Part shown: positions 25,483 through 34,790 of the stretch, piece by piece
Layout: every line of letters begins with the position of its first letter
Numbering within the stretch: the first letter of the stretch is position 1
Source: Pseudomonadota bacterium
GTDB taxonomy: Bacteria > Pseudomonadota > Gammaproteobacteria > Steroidobacterales > Steroidobacteraceae
Direction: 5' to 3'
DNA: 64,000 nucleotides
NCBI GenBank assembly: GCA_003242685.1
Contig: QGVD01000013.1
Span: 1-64,000 of the forward strand
Program-made: the position numbers and the translations under genes
Notes under the pieces: model-generated
Databases searched by the model: none
Seen by the model: only the letters and a program-made list of their open reading frames with translations
What the model was told of the DNA's origin: nothing

Positions 25483-25743
25483 TGCCTGTTTCTCCATGAA
25501 GGAGCCGTCCGCCTTGCGGCGTCAGGCTCACCTGTGACGGTGACCCTTCATGCGAGGACGTCCTCGATGAGCGGTGCACCATCTGCGCAGGCGATCATTA
25601 AGGGCCACGTCGGCCCGCCTGCGGTCTTCGATGACGCTCCCCTTCGTCCTGCGGACTCCGTGTGCCCGCGTGCAGCGGGAACGCGGAAGACCTCGGACAA
25701 GGGGGACCGCATCAAACCATCAGAATCTCCCGGGCCTCCGGCT
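25483..25743 (-). ncRNA. Candidate L10 leader RNA
   Basis: The gap between rplA and rplJ is where the L10-L12 autoregulatory leader lies in most bacteria. Here an 8-bp stem CGCAGGCG/CGCCTGCG (25,586-25,593 with 25,616-25,623) encloses a GGCC/GGCC stem, and a 14-bp palindrome CGAGGACGTCCTCG lies at 25,553-25,566. These fit a multi-stem leader, but assignment to the known family is from position and folding only. Confidence 0.6.
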
Positions 25744-26439
25744 TCAGATGCCGAGGCTCGCCTGATCGATCACGACACCGGGTCCCATGGTCGAGGACAC
25801 GGTGATGCGCTTGATGTACTGACCCTTCGCCGACGCCGGCTTCGCCTTCTGCAGGTCGGAGAGCAGCGCCTTCAGGTTCTCCTTCAGCGCTTCGACCTCG
25901 AAGCTCGCCTTGCCGATCGTGCAGTGGACGATGCCCGCCTTGTCGACGCGATAGCGGACCTGACCCGCCTTCGCGTTGCGGACCGCGGTGGCCACGTCGG
26001 GCGTCACCGTGCCGACCTTGGGGTTCGGCATGAGGCCGCGCGGACCGAGGATCTGACCGAGCTGACCGACGACGCGCATCGCATCGGGGCTCGCGATCAC
26101 CACGTCGAAGTCGATCTGGCCTTCCTTCACGCGCGCGGCGAGATCGTCGAGACCGACGATGTCGGCGCCGGCGGCCTTCGCGGCCTCCTGGTTCGCGCCG
26201 GAGGTGAACACCGCCACGCGCACGGTCTTGCCGATGCCGTGCGGCATCACGGTGGAGCCGCGCACCTGCTGATCGGACTTCGTCGCGTCGATGCCGAGAT
26301 TCACCGCCGCGTCGACCGATTCATCGAACTTCGCGGTCGCGAACTCCTTGACGAGCTTCAGCGCCTCGTCGACCGGATACTGCTTGCCCGGAACGAGCTT
26401 CGCCTTCCAGGCCTGAATCCTCTTGGGTACGGCGCCCAT
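25744..26439 (-). CDS. rplA: 50S ribosomal protein L1
   Basis: L1 forms the mobile stalk at the E site and represses the rplKA mRNA. The 231-aa product begins MGAVPKRIQAWKAKLVPGKQ. The ATG at 26,437-26,439 was chosen because GAGGGGG lies 5-6 nt upstream; an in-frame GTG two codons earlier (overlapping the rplK stop) would sit on that binding site. The signature MPNPKVGTVTPDVATAV-like segment is conserved. Confidence 0.96.
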   Translation of the reverse strand: MGAVPKRIQAWKAKLVPGKQYPVDEALKLVKEFATAKFDESVDAAVNLGIDATKSDQQVRGSTVMPHGIGKTVRVAVFTSGANQEAAKAAGADIVGLDDLAARVKEGQIDFDVVIASPDAMRVVGQLGQILGPRGLMPNPKVGTVTPDVATAVRNAKAGQVRYRVDKAGIVHCTIGKASFEVEALKENLKALLSDLQKAKPASAKGQYIKRITVSSTMGPGVVIDQASLGI

Positions 26440-26441
26440 GA

Positions 26442-26873
26442 TCACACCCCCTCGACTTCGACGCCCATGCTGCGCGCGCTGCCCGCGATGGTGCGGACGG
26501 CGGCCTCGAGATCAGCGGCCGTGAGATCGGGCTGCTTGATGCGCGCGATCTCCTCGAGCTGAGCACGGGTGAGCTTGCCGACCTTGTTGGTGTTGGGCGT
26601 GCCGCTGCCCTTCTCGATGCCGAGCGCCTTGCGGATCAGCACCGAAGCCGGCGGCGTCTTCAGGACGAAGGTGAAGCTGCGATCGCTGTACACCGTGATG
26701 ACCACGGGGATCGGCAGCCCCTTCTCCATCTTCTGCGTCGCAGCGTTGAACTGCTTGCAGAACTCCATGATGTTCACGCCCTGCTGACCGAGCGCGGGCC
26801 CGATCGGCGGAGACGGATTCGCCGCTCCGGCGGGTACCTGCAGCTTGACGTACCCCTGAACCTTCTTTGCCAT
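26442..26873 (-). CDS. rplK: 50S ribosomal protein L11
   Basis: L11 forms the base of the stalk and is needed for RelA activation by uncharged tRNA. The 143-aa product MAKKVQGYVKLQVPAGAANP carries the thiostrepton-region proline-rich N-terminal domain and the rRNA-binding C-terminal domain (RTIAGSARSMGVEV). The stop overlaps the alternative rplA GTG. Confidence 0.98.
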   Translation of the reverse strand: MAKKVQGYVKLQVPAGAANPSPPIGPALGQQGVNIMEFCKQFNAATQKMEKGLPIPVVITVYSDRSFTFVLKTPPASVLIRKALGIEKGSGTPNTNKVGKLTRAQLEEIARIKQPDLTAADLEAAVRTIAGSARSMGVEVEGV

Positions 26874-27032
26874 CTCTTGCTTACTCCTGGGTCCGAGCGC
26901 CTCTACGGCTCCCCATGCACATCCCTGCCATCCATGCGCCGGGGGATCCTTCTCCGGCGCTCATCCCCTTACGCCCGACGCCTCTTCAGCGTATCGCGGA
27001 AAAGCTGCCCGCTCGAAGGCAGGCGAGGGGTC

Positions 27033-27566
27033 TCAGACCTTCTCCACCTGCGAGAAGTCCAGCTCCACCGGCGTCGAGCGACCGAGAATCTGAACCGCCA
27101 CCTGCAGCCGGTTCTTCTCGTAGTTCACGCTCTCCACGACGCCGTTGAAGTCGTTGAACGGCCCGTCGATGACGCGCACCACCTCGCCGGGCTCGAACAG
27201 CACCTTCGGCTTCGGCTTGTCGACACCTTCCTCGACGCGCCGCAGGATCTGCATCGCTTCCTTGTCGCTGATCGGCGCGGGCTTCTCGGGGGTTCCGCCG
27301 ATGAACCCGAGCACCTTCGGCACCTCGCGCACCAGGTGCCAGGTGTCCTCGTCCATCTCCATCTGCACGAGCACGTAGCCCGGATAGAACTTGCGCTCGC
27401 TCTTGCGCTTCTGGCCGTCCCGCATCTCGACGACTTCTTCCGTCGGGACCAGGATCTCGCCGAACTTGTGCTCGAGACCGGCGCGCTTGATGCGCTCCTT
27501 CAGCGACTCGGCGACACGATGCTCGAAATTCGAATATGCATGCACGACGTACCAGCGCAGCGCCAT
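27033..27566 (-). CDS. nusG: Transcription termination/antitermination protein NusG
   Basis: NusG binds RNA polymerase and links it to Rho or to ribosomal S10. The 177-aa product from ATG 27,566 (MALRWYVVHAYSNFEHRVA) has the NGN domain and a C-terminal KOW domain (GEVVRVIDGPFNDFNGVVES). It starts 2 nt after secE, and 159 nt of non-coding sequence separate it from rplK, where an operon-internal promoter is common. Confidence 0.98.
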   Translation of the reverse strand: MALRWYVVHAYSNFEHRVAESLKERIKRAGLEHKFGEILVPTEEVVEMRDGQKRKSERKFYPGYVLVQMEMDEDTWHLVREVPKVLGFIGGTPEKPAPISDKEAMQILRRVEEGVDKPKPKVLFEPGEVVRVIDGPFNDFNGVVESVNYEKNRLQVAVQILGRSTPVELDFSQVEKV

Positions 27567-27568
27567 GC

Positions 27569-27949
27569 TCAACCTCCCTGACCCGTCAGTGCTCGTGTCG
27601 CCCACGCGAGCACGAGATCGAGCACCCAGAAGAAGAGCCCCGCGATCAGCACGAAGGCGAACACCACCAGGGTCGTCATGCCCGTCTCCTGGCGCGTCGG
27701 CCAGACCACCTTGCGCAACTCGATGCGCGCCTCGAGCACGAACTGCCAGAAGCGCCGGCCGTAGACCGACCAGCCGAAGAGCACGACGCCGAGCGCGATG
27801 CCGCCGACCACGGCGATCCAGCGCATCCAGGCGGGCTGGGCGCCGAGCACGTAGTAGGCGGCGATGCCGCCGGCGGCGAGCACGATCGCGATCGTGAGCT
27901 TCGCCTTGTCCGACGCGCCAGCGTCCTGGACTGTGTTGACTTCGTTCAT
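27569..27949 (-). CDS. secE: Preprotein translocase subunit SecE
   Basis: SecE clamps SecY in the translocon. The 126-aa product has three predicted membrane helices (about residues 17-35, 44-60 and 91-112), like the enterobacterial long form, and the conserved amphipathic WPTRQET motif before the last helix. It begins 11 nt after tRNA-Trp and is coupled to nusG. Confidence 0.97.
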   Translation of the reverse strand: MNEVNTVQDAGASDKAKLTIAIVLAAGGIAAYYVLGAQPAWMRWIAVVGGIALGVVLFGWSVYGRRFWQFVLEARIELRKVVWPTRQETGMTTLVVFAFVLIAGLFFWVLDLVLAWATRALTGQGG

Positions 27950-27960
27950 AGACCGTTAAG

Positions 27961-28036
27961 TGGCAGGCCAGGAGGGAATCGAACCCCCAACCTGCGGTTT
28001 TGGAGACCGCCGCTCTGCCAATTGAGCTACTGGCCT
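27961..28036 (-). tRNA. tRNA-Trp (CCA)
   Basis: The 76-nt minus-strand cloverleaf starts AGGCCAGTAGCTC, has the anticodon arm GCGGT-CTCCAAA-ACCGC with anticodon CCA, TTCGATT in the T loop and an encoded 3' CCA. It sits between tuf copy 2 and secE, as in many proteobacteria. Confidence 0.98.
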
Positions 28037-28074
28037 GCTGTCATCGATACGCTGTCGCGCCTTCCTCGTCCCCG

Positions 28075-28116
28075 CCCGGCTCTCCCCTGCAGAGGAGAGG
28101 ACGCCCGGGAGCCGGG
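28075..28116 (-). repeat. CCCGGCTC-type intergenic repeat, tuf-tRNA-Trp
   Basis: An 8-bp outer stem CCCGGCTC/GAGCCGGG surrounds an inner TCTCC/GGAGA stem, followed by GTGA. It resembles the other two rpo-cluster repeats in its CTCTCC core and CCGGGTGA flank. It lies 17 nt after the tuf stop and may protect or process the tuf-tRNA-Trp transcript. Confidence 0.6.
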
Positions 28117-28132
28117 TGAAGGAAACTCATCC

Positions 28133-29323
<1,191 letters not shown>

Positions 29324-29414
29324 GGCCTGACTTCCTTCCGCTGCAACCTGTGCTTTCGAGAGTCTCGCGTCTGCCTGTAAGTGCCCTGGGCCTTCAAGGA
29401 GCCGTAAGCTGTTC

Positions 29415-29490
<76 letters not shown>

Positions 29491-29500
29491 GGACGATCGA

Positions 29501-29574
<74 letters not shown>

Positions 29575-29647
29575 TCGCTGATGGCGCCTGCTTCGAGGAG
29601 CAGCTACGGCTCCGCCCCGTGCCCACTCGCGCTCCGCACCCATCCTG

Positions 29648-29733
29648 TGGTGGAGGGGGTAGGATTCGAACCTACGAAGGCGTAAGCCGGCAGATTTACA
29701 GTCTGCTCCCGTTGACCGCTTGGGTACCCCTCC
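29648..29733 (-). tRNA. tRNA-Tyr (GTA)
   Basis: The 86-nt minus-strand gene has the long variable arm of a class II tRNA, acceptor GGAGGGG, anticodon loop CTGTAAA (anticodon GTA) and encoded CCA. It is the tyrU-equivalent. Here it is the first gene of the tRNA-tuf unit because tRNA-Thr(UGU) lies 24 kb away. Confidence 0.98.
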
Positions 29734-29750
29734 GCGAAAACGAGCCGCGT

Positions 29751-29779
29751 ATTCTGATTTCGCGCTATCGGGGTGTCAA
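29751..29779 (-). promoter_or_regulatory. Promoter of the tRNA-tuf operon
   Basis: On the minus strand TTGACA (29,779-29,774) is followed by 17 nt and CAGAAT (29,756-29,751). The start would be near 29,744, about 10 nt before mature tRNA-Tyr. The GC-rich sequence ACGCGGCTCG just after the -10 resembles discriminators of stringently controlled stable-RNA promoters. Confidence 0.75.
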
Positions 29780-30085
29780 CGGATGTGGCGCGGTACTTGC
29801 TAGCTTCCAGCGGCAGCCGCGCCGGCCGTCCGGCCAGCCCTCGAGTCCACCCGCCAATTCTCCCATGACAGGCCCATGACAGGACCGCTCCGACTGCCAC
29901 GCTCGCGCCTCGTGAGGGGCGGATCGGGCGTACTCCACGGTCCGTTCCGGGCTCCGGCCAGGCTCCCTCGGGTGCTCCTGCCATCGCGACTGCGGTGACC
30001 GGGCGTTCCCGGCGCGATCTCCCTTCCCCAGGACGGTCCGTCCGCGGCCAGGCCCGACCGGCCTCTCCCGCCTTCCGGGGTGCCG
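29780..30085. other. Non-coding junction beside the tRNA operon
   Basis: This is the lower end of the 24-kb segment between tRNA-Tyr and tRNA-Thr(UGU). An exact tandem duplication of the 11-mer CCCATGACAGG lies at 29,862-29,883. No copy of a tRNA 3' end, no integrase and no convincing ORF were seen. Confidence 0.5.
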
Positions 30086-31237
30086 TCAGAAGCGGTAGAT
30101 GGCCGCGACGCCCTTGTCGGTCGGCATGCGGCTCGCCGGCACGACGACCACCTCGCCGTCCCTGCGCAGCACGGCCTCCGCGAGATCGTCGAGCAGATCG
30201 TCCGCGCCGGAATCGCCGCTCCGGGCCCAGTCGATGCGCCCGGACGACTCGTCCAGCCGTCCGGGCATCCGCCGCTCGGCGTCCACGAGCAGCGTGCCCA
30301 CCCGCCCCTGCACGACCGCTGCGGCGACGTCGGACGGGTCGTCAGATCCGCGCTCGTGCGCGCGCGCCGAGCCGAACTCTTCCTTGAGACGCGCGAGCCG
30401 CTCGAGGTAGAGCGGCTCGATCTTCTCCCACGCCGCCTTGCGCAGCTCGTCGAGCGACATCGCATGAGGGTTCTCGGTGATCGCCGCCGCGATGAGATTC
30501 GGATTGCGGCTGATGCGGCGGAAGTGCGTCTGGTGCTCCGGCAGCGCTGCGAGGATCAGCGGAAGCCCCGAAGGCTTCGAGTAGCGTTCGAGCACCGCGC
30601 GGTCGACGGCTCGGAAGAAGCGGTCGCGATCGAGCGCGACGTCGTCGCTCTGCTCGCCGTGCCCGTAGTACACGCCGCCCGCACCCTGCTTCGTCATGCG
30701 GCTCGACGACGGAATCTTCGGAGGGCGCCCTGTCACTTCCTCGCCGAGCGCCTCCTCGATCGTCGCGGGCACACCGTCGAGCTCGATGCGCTCGAGCTCG
30801 TCGCGGCTGCCTTCGTACAGGCGCGCCTCGCTCAGACTCAACGCCAGGATCTGGTAGCGATCGGCGGACTGCACCACGCGCAGCAGCGGCTTGGTGTGAA
30901 AGCTGTCGGAAACGATCGCGAGCTCCGGCACCGTCCGGCGCAGTCTGAACATCGCGAAGTGATCCGGCGAGCCGAAGACGGCCAGACCGTCGCCGCCCTG
31001 GATCCAGAAGCTCTCGTCCTCGAGGTACGTGCGGAATCGTCCGAGCAGCTCGCCGAAATCGCGCTTCGGATGACGCTTGCGCAGCGTGGATTCGATCTCC
31101 TTCAGAAGATTGCCGAAGCGGATCGGATCCTGCTGCGTTTCCGGATAGCTGCGGTGCGTCGGCTGATACAGCGAGATGCACGGCGTCTCATGATCGCGCA
31201 GCAGCATGCGCAGATCGGCAACGGTCGGGTGCCGCAT
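30086..31237 (-). CDS. Bacterial release-factor-like (baeRF) protein
   Basis: The 383-aa protein matches the bacterial archaeo-eukaryotic release factor families (baeRF, probably baeRF3). It has an N-terminal domain (MRHPTVADLRMLLRDHETPCISLY), a central RNase-H-like/Pelota-type domain (RYQILALSLSEARLYEG) and a C-terminal L7Ae-like end (GEVVVVPASRMPTDKGVAAI). Some relatives of this superfamily occupy the A site of idle ribosomes. It lies 15 nt after an HPF/RaiA gene, so a joint role in ribosome hibernation or rescue is likely but inferred. No GGQ hydrolysis motif is evident. Confidence 0.8.
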   Translation of the reverse strand: MRHPTVADLRMLLRDHETPCISLYQPTHRSYPETQQDPIRFGNLLKEIESTLRKRHPKRDFGELLGRFRTYLEDESFWIQGGDGLAVFGSPDHFAMFRLRRTVPELAIVSDSFHTKPLLRVVQSADRYQILALSLSEARLYEGSRDELERIELDGVPATIEEALGEEVTGRPPKIPSSSRMTKQGAGGVYYGHGEQSDDVALDRDRFFRAVDRAVLERYSKPSGLPLILAALPEHQTHFRRISRNPNLIAAAITENPHAMSLDELRKAAWEKIEPLYLERLARLKEEFGSARAHERGSDDPSDVAAAVVQGRVGTLLVDAERRMPGRLDESSGRIDWARSGDSGADDLLDDLAEAVLRRDGEVVVVPASRMPTDKGVAAIYRF

Positions 31238-31252
31238 GGTCAGCCCTCCTCA

Positions 31253-31666
31253 TCACTTCGCGTGATCGCGACCGGGCTCGCCCGCCTCGCCACCCTCGAG
31301 CCGCTCGAAATCCGTGGTCGAGAGGATCTCTTTCTCCGTCGGCGTGCGCCCGGGCGTCTCGCGCAGGCGCCCGACGGTACTGCCGAGCGCGCGCTCGAGC
31401 TTCTCCGCCGCACCGTCGATCGCCTCCCTGACCGTCGATCCGTACGCCGTCACGGCGATCGGTTTCAGTCCGCCGAGCCGCGCTTCCATCATGCAGCGCT
31501 TGTCGGTGGCGCCGGCTTTGGGTCCGTTTTCGTCTTCGAGATGCACCTGCACGCGGGTGATCTGATCGCGGAAGCGGTCGAGCGCATTCTCGACCACTGA
31601 CTCGACGTAGCGATTGAGGTCCCCGTTGCCGCCGCTCGTGAGTTTCGAGTTCACCAGGATCTGCAT
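31253..31666 (-). CDS. HPF/RaiA-family ribosome hibernation factor
   Basis: The 137-aa product MQILVNSKLTSGGNGDLNRY is of the sigma-54 modulation/S30EA family. Such proteins bind the 30S decoding centre and tRNA sites of inactive ribosomes. It has the beta-alpha-beta core (VQVHLEDENGP...CMMEARLGGLKPIAVTA) and a short polar C-terminal tail instead of the long HPF dimerisation domain, so the short form. It is just upstream of the baeRF gene in the same direction. Confidence 0.85.
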   Translation of the reverse strand: MQILVNSKLTSGGNGDLNRYVESVVENALDRFRDQITRVQVHLEDENGPKAGATDKRCMMEARLGGLKPIAVTAYGSTVREAIDGAAEKLERALGSTVGRLRETPGRTPTEKEILSTTDFERLEGGEAGEPGRDHAK

Positions 31667-31785
31667 GGTAGAGCACTCCTCGCGTAGGCCTTGCCGCAGC
31701 GCTCGCAAGTGACGTGCCGCCGGGCGGCATCGCCCGTGTCGTCGCTCGTCACGATCTTCGCTGCATTCCGATTCCCGCACCACAC
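31651..31785 (-). CDS. Possible 44-aa Cys-containing ORF before hpf
   Basis: A GTG-initiated ORF of 44 codons overlaps the start of the HPF-like gene by 16 nt. It has a leading WCGN and a CERCGKAYARSALPCRSW end, i.e. four cysteines that could bind zinc. There is no clear ribosome binding site and no family match is recognised, so it may be spurious. Confidence 0.25.
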   Translation of the reverse strand: MWCGNRNAAKIVTSDDTGDAARRHVTCERCGKAYARSALPCRSW

Positions 31786-31823
31786 GCTGCGCAGCGTCGC
31801 GTGCTGCGGTGTAAGAAGAGCGC

Positions 31824-32564
31824 TCAGTTGCGCACAAGTGCAGCGAGGCGTGACACGAGCGCATCGTCCGCGGAGCGCCAGCGGCCGGGCGGAAGGTCGC
31901 GCGGCAGCTCGACGGGACCGAAGCGGATGCGCGTCAGACGACTCACCTCGTGGCCGACTGCGTCCCACATCCGCCGCACCTCGCGATTGCGGCCCTCGTG
32001 CAGCACGACGCGGAACCAGCCGTGACCTTCGCTGGCACGCAGCGGAACGATGCGATCGAAGCGCGCAGGTCCGTCCTCGAGCTCGATGCCCTCGACGAGA
32101 CGGCGCAGCGTGGCGGCATCGGGCCGGCCGCGCACGCGCACGAGATACTCGCGCTCGACTTCGCTCGAAGGATGCATGAGCGCATGCGCGAGCTCGCCGT
32201 CCGTGGTGAAGAGCAGCAGACCCGAAGTGTTCACGTCGAGACGACCGATGGCGATCCATCGCCCCGCGCGCGGTGCAGGGAGGCGATCGAACACGGTGCG
32301 CCTTCCGCGCGGATCGCGCCGGGTGGTCACCTCGCCCACCGGCTTGTGATAGAGCAGCACTTGCCGCACCGCAGCCTCGGGCGCGGCAAGCGGGAGCGGG
32401 CGTCCGTCCAGACGAACGTCGTCACCCGGTGAGACTCGGTCGCCGAGACGGGCGGGTCGGCCGTTCACGGTGATCCGCCCCTGCCGGATCCATTCCTCTA
32501 TCGTCCGGCGCGAACCGTGACCCGCCGCGGCGAGCGCCTTCTGCAGTCGCTCCGCTTCGGTCAT
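31824..32564 (-). CDS. rluB: 23S rRNA pseudouridine synthase (RluB-type)
   Basis: The 246-aa protein is an RsuA/RluB/E/F-family pseudouridine synthase. It has an N-terminal S4 RNA-binding domain (about 1-55) and catalytic motif GRLD at 107-110 with Asp110 as nucleophile, followed by VNTSGLLLFTTDGELAHAL. RluB modifies U2605 in E. coli; assignment to RluB over RluE/F is by similarity of the S4 arrangement. The start MTEAERLQKAL was chosen over a longer reading that lacks domain support. It is divergent from cysK. Confidence 0.85.
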   Translation of the reverse strand: MTEAERLQKALAAAGHGSRRTIEEWIRQGRITVNGRPARLGDRVSPGDDVRLDGRPLPLAAPEAAVRQVLLYHKPVGEVTTRRDPRGRRTVFDRLPAPRAGRWIAIGRLDVNTSGLLLFTTDGELAHALMHPSSEVEREYLVRVRGRPDAATLRRLVEGIELEDGPARFDRIVPLRASEGHGWFRVVLHEGRNREVRRMWDAVGHEVSRLTRIRFGPVELPRDLPPGRWRSADDALVSRLAALVRN

Positions 32565-32713
32565 GCGAGTTCTGTTTGAAGAAACGGCGGGCCCTACAGC
32601 ATACTGGCGCGCCCGAAGGGAGCGCTGGGAAAGGGAATTATAACGGCCGGCAATCTGCACATGCCGGCGTGCGCTTTGCTCATGTGATCGCTACGGCGTA
32701 GATAGAGGCCCCC

Positions 32714-33655
32714 ATGATTTACGACAACATCCTGCAAACGATCGGCCGCACACCCATCGTGCGGATCAACCGCCTCGCACCGAAGCACGTCACCATGTAC
32801 GTGAAGTGCGAGTTCTTCAACCCGCTGGCGTCGGTGAAGGACCGCCTGGCGATCGCGATCATCGAAGACGCAGAGCGCCGCGGCGAGCTCAAGCCCGGAC
32901 AGACGGTCGTCGAGGCCACGTCCGGCAACACGGGCATCGCGCTCGCGATGGTCTGCGCCGCGAAGGGCTATCCCTTCGTCGCCGTGATGGTCGAGACCTT
33001 CTCGATCGAGCGCCGCAAGATCATGCGCATGCTGGGCGCGAAGGTGATCCTCACGCCGGCTGCGGAGCGCGGCCAGGGCATGGTGCGCAAGGCCGAGGAG
33101 CTCGCGAAGAAGCACGGCTGGTTCCTCGCGCGTCAGTTCGAGAACGAAGCGAACCCGGCGTACCACCGGAACACGACCGGCCCCGAGATCCTGAGCGACT
33201 TCGCCGGCAAGCGTCTCGACTACTTCGTCACCGGCTGGGGCACGGGCGGCACGCTGACCGGTGCCGGCCAGATGATCAGGCTCGCGCGTCCCGAGGTGAA
33301 GATCATCGCGTGCGAGCCCGAAGGCGCGGCGCTGCTGTCCGGCAAGCCCTTCACGCCGCACAAGATCCAGGGCTGGACACCCGACTTCGTGCCGAAGGTT
33401 CTCGATCGCGAAGTGCCGCACAGGATTCTCACGGTGAGCGATGCCGAGGCCATCGAGGCTTCGCGGGCGCTCGCGCGCAACGAGGGCATCTTCTGCGGTA
33501 TCTCCTCGGGAGCGACGTTCGCCGCCGCACTCAAGGTCGCGAAGGAAGCCGAGGAAGGCTCGGTCATCCTCGCGATGCTGCCGGACACCGGCGAGCGCTA
33601 TCTCTCGACTGCGCTGTTCGACGGCATTTCCGACGGTGGCGATCCCGAGCCCTGA
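32714..33655 (+). CDS. cysK: Cysteine synthase (PLP-dependent)
   Basis: The 313-aa enzyme is of the O-acylserine sulfhydrylase family, making cysteine from an activated serine and sulfide. The PLP lysine is Lys42 in NPLASVKDR; the PLP-phosphate loop is WGTGGTLTGAG and the substrate loop ATSGNTG (69-74). It directly precedes a MetX-like O-acyltransferase with 1 nt between the stop and next start, so the acceptor could be O-succinylserine or O-acetylserine made by that partner. Confidence 0.92.
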   Translation: MIYDNILQTIGRTPIVRINRLAPKHVTMYVKCEFFNPLASVKDRLAIAIIEDAERRGELKPGQTVVEATSGNTGIALAMVCAAKGYPFVAVMVETFSIERRKIMRMLGAKVILTPAAERGQGMVRKAEELAKKHGWFLARQFENEANPAYHRNTTGPEILSDFAGKRLDYFVTGWGTGGTLTGAGQMIRLARPEVKIIACEPEGAALLSGKPFTPHKIQGWTPDFVPKVLDREVPHRILTVSDAEAIEASRALARNEGIFCGISSGATFAAALKVAKEAEEGSVILAMLPDTGERYLSTALFDGISDGGDPEP

Positions 33656-33656
33656 C

Positions 33657-34781
33657 ATGCGCAGGAAGGTGAGCGACGCCAGCGTGCGCGGCGACGCGCG
33701 CCGCTACGCGTCGCTCACCGATCCTTTCCCCATGTGGCGCGGCGGCGAGCTGCACGGCGCGCGCATCGCGTACGAGACGTGGGGCGAGCTGAACGCCGCG
33801 CGCGACAACGCCATTCTGCTGTTCACGGGGCTCTCACCGTCCGCGCACGCGGCTTCTTCTCCCCTCGATCCGAGCGAGGGCTGGTGGGAGAAGATGATCG
33901 GTCCGGGACTTCCGATCGACACGCGGCGCTTCTTCGTCGTGTGCGTGAACTCGCTCGGAAGCTGCTTCGGCTCGACCGGCCCCGCGTCGATCGATCCGGC
34001 AACCGGCGCGCCGTACCGGCTGAGCTTCCCGGAGCTCTCGGTCGAGGACATCGCGCGCGGCGGTTACGAAGTGGTGAAGTCGCTCGGCATCGAGCGACTC
34101 GACACCGTCATGGGCCCTTCGCTCGGCGGCATGGTGGTGCTCGCTTTCGCCGCGCAGTTCCCCGGCGCGGCACGGCGTCTCGTGAGCATCTCCGGTACCA
34201 CGGCCGCGTCGCCGTTCGCGATCGCGCTGCGCTCGATCCAGCGCGAGGCGATCATGCGCGATCCCGACTGGCGAGGCGGCAACTATCCGTTCGACCGTCC
34301 GCCGATCTCCGGCATGCGCATCGCGCGCAAGCTCGGCACGGTGACATACCGCTCGGCCGTCGAGTGGCGCGAGCGTTTCCGGCGCGAGCCGATCGCGCCC
34401 GAACGCAGGCGTCCCGGGCCTTTCGCCCCCGAGTTCTCGGTCGAGGGTTATCTCGACGCGCAGGCCGACAAGTTCGTCCGCGTGTTCGATCCGAACTGCT
34501 ATCTCTATCTTTCGCGGGCGATGGATCGCTTCGATCTCGCCGCGCACGGCGGATCGCCGGAAGCGGCCCTCTCCGGCTCGCAGCTCGAGCGGGCGCTCGT
34601 CATCGGCGTCGAGACGGACATGCTCTTCGCCCTGCCCGAGCAGGAGGCGATGGCGCAGGCTCTCGATGCCGCGGGCGTTAAGACGCGCTTCGAGCCCCTG
34701 CCGTCGATCCAGGGCCACGATTCGTTCCTCATCGACATCGAGCGCTTCGGCAGGGCGATCGGCAGCTTCCTGCTCGACTGA
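33657..34781 (+). CDS. MetX-like serine/homoserine O-acyltransferase
   Basis: The 374-aa protein is an alpha/beta-hydrolase of the homoserine O-acetyltransferase/serine O-succinyltransferase family. Nucleophile Ser155 is in GPSLGGM; the acid DMLFALPEQ and histidine IQGHDSFL motifs complete the triad. Related xanthomonad enzymes act as serine O-succinyltransferases paired with a cysteine synthase. The tight linkage to cysK supports the serine substrate; acyl donor cannot be read from the sequence alone. The start ATG 33,657 is 1 nt after the cysK stop. Confidence 0.82.
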   Translation: MRRKVSDASVRGDARRYASLTDPFPMWRGGELHGARIAYETWGELNAARDNAILLFTGLSPSAHAASSPLDPSEGWWEKMIGPGLPIDTRRFFVVCVNSLGSCFGSTGPASIDPATGAPYRLSFPELSVEDIARGGYEVVKSLGIERLDTVMGPSLGGMVVLAFAAQFPGAARRLVSISGTTAASPFAIALRSIQREAIMRDPDWRGGNYPFDRPPISGMRIARKLGTVTYRSAVEWRERFRREPIAPERRRPGPFAPEFSVEGYLDAQADKFVRVFDPNCYLYLSRAMDRFDLAAHGGSPEAALSGSQLERALVIGVETDMLFALPEQEAMAQALDAAGVKTRFEPLPSIQGHDSFLIDIERFGRAIGSFLLD

Positions 34782-34790
34782 GTCTTCCGG

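Noticed and set aside
29734..30085. Possible att repeat copy of the tRNA-Thr 3' end at the far side of the 24-kb segment
   Set aside because: No stretch matching the last 20 bases of tRNA-Thr(UGU) was found by eye, and no integrase gene lies in the segment.
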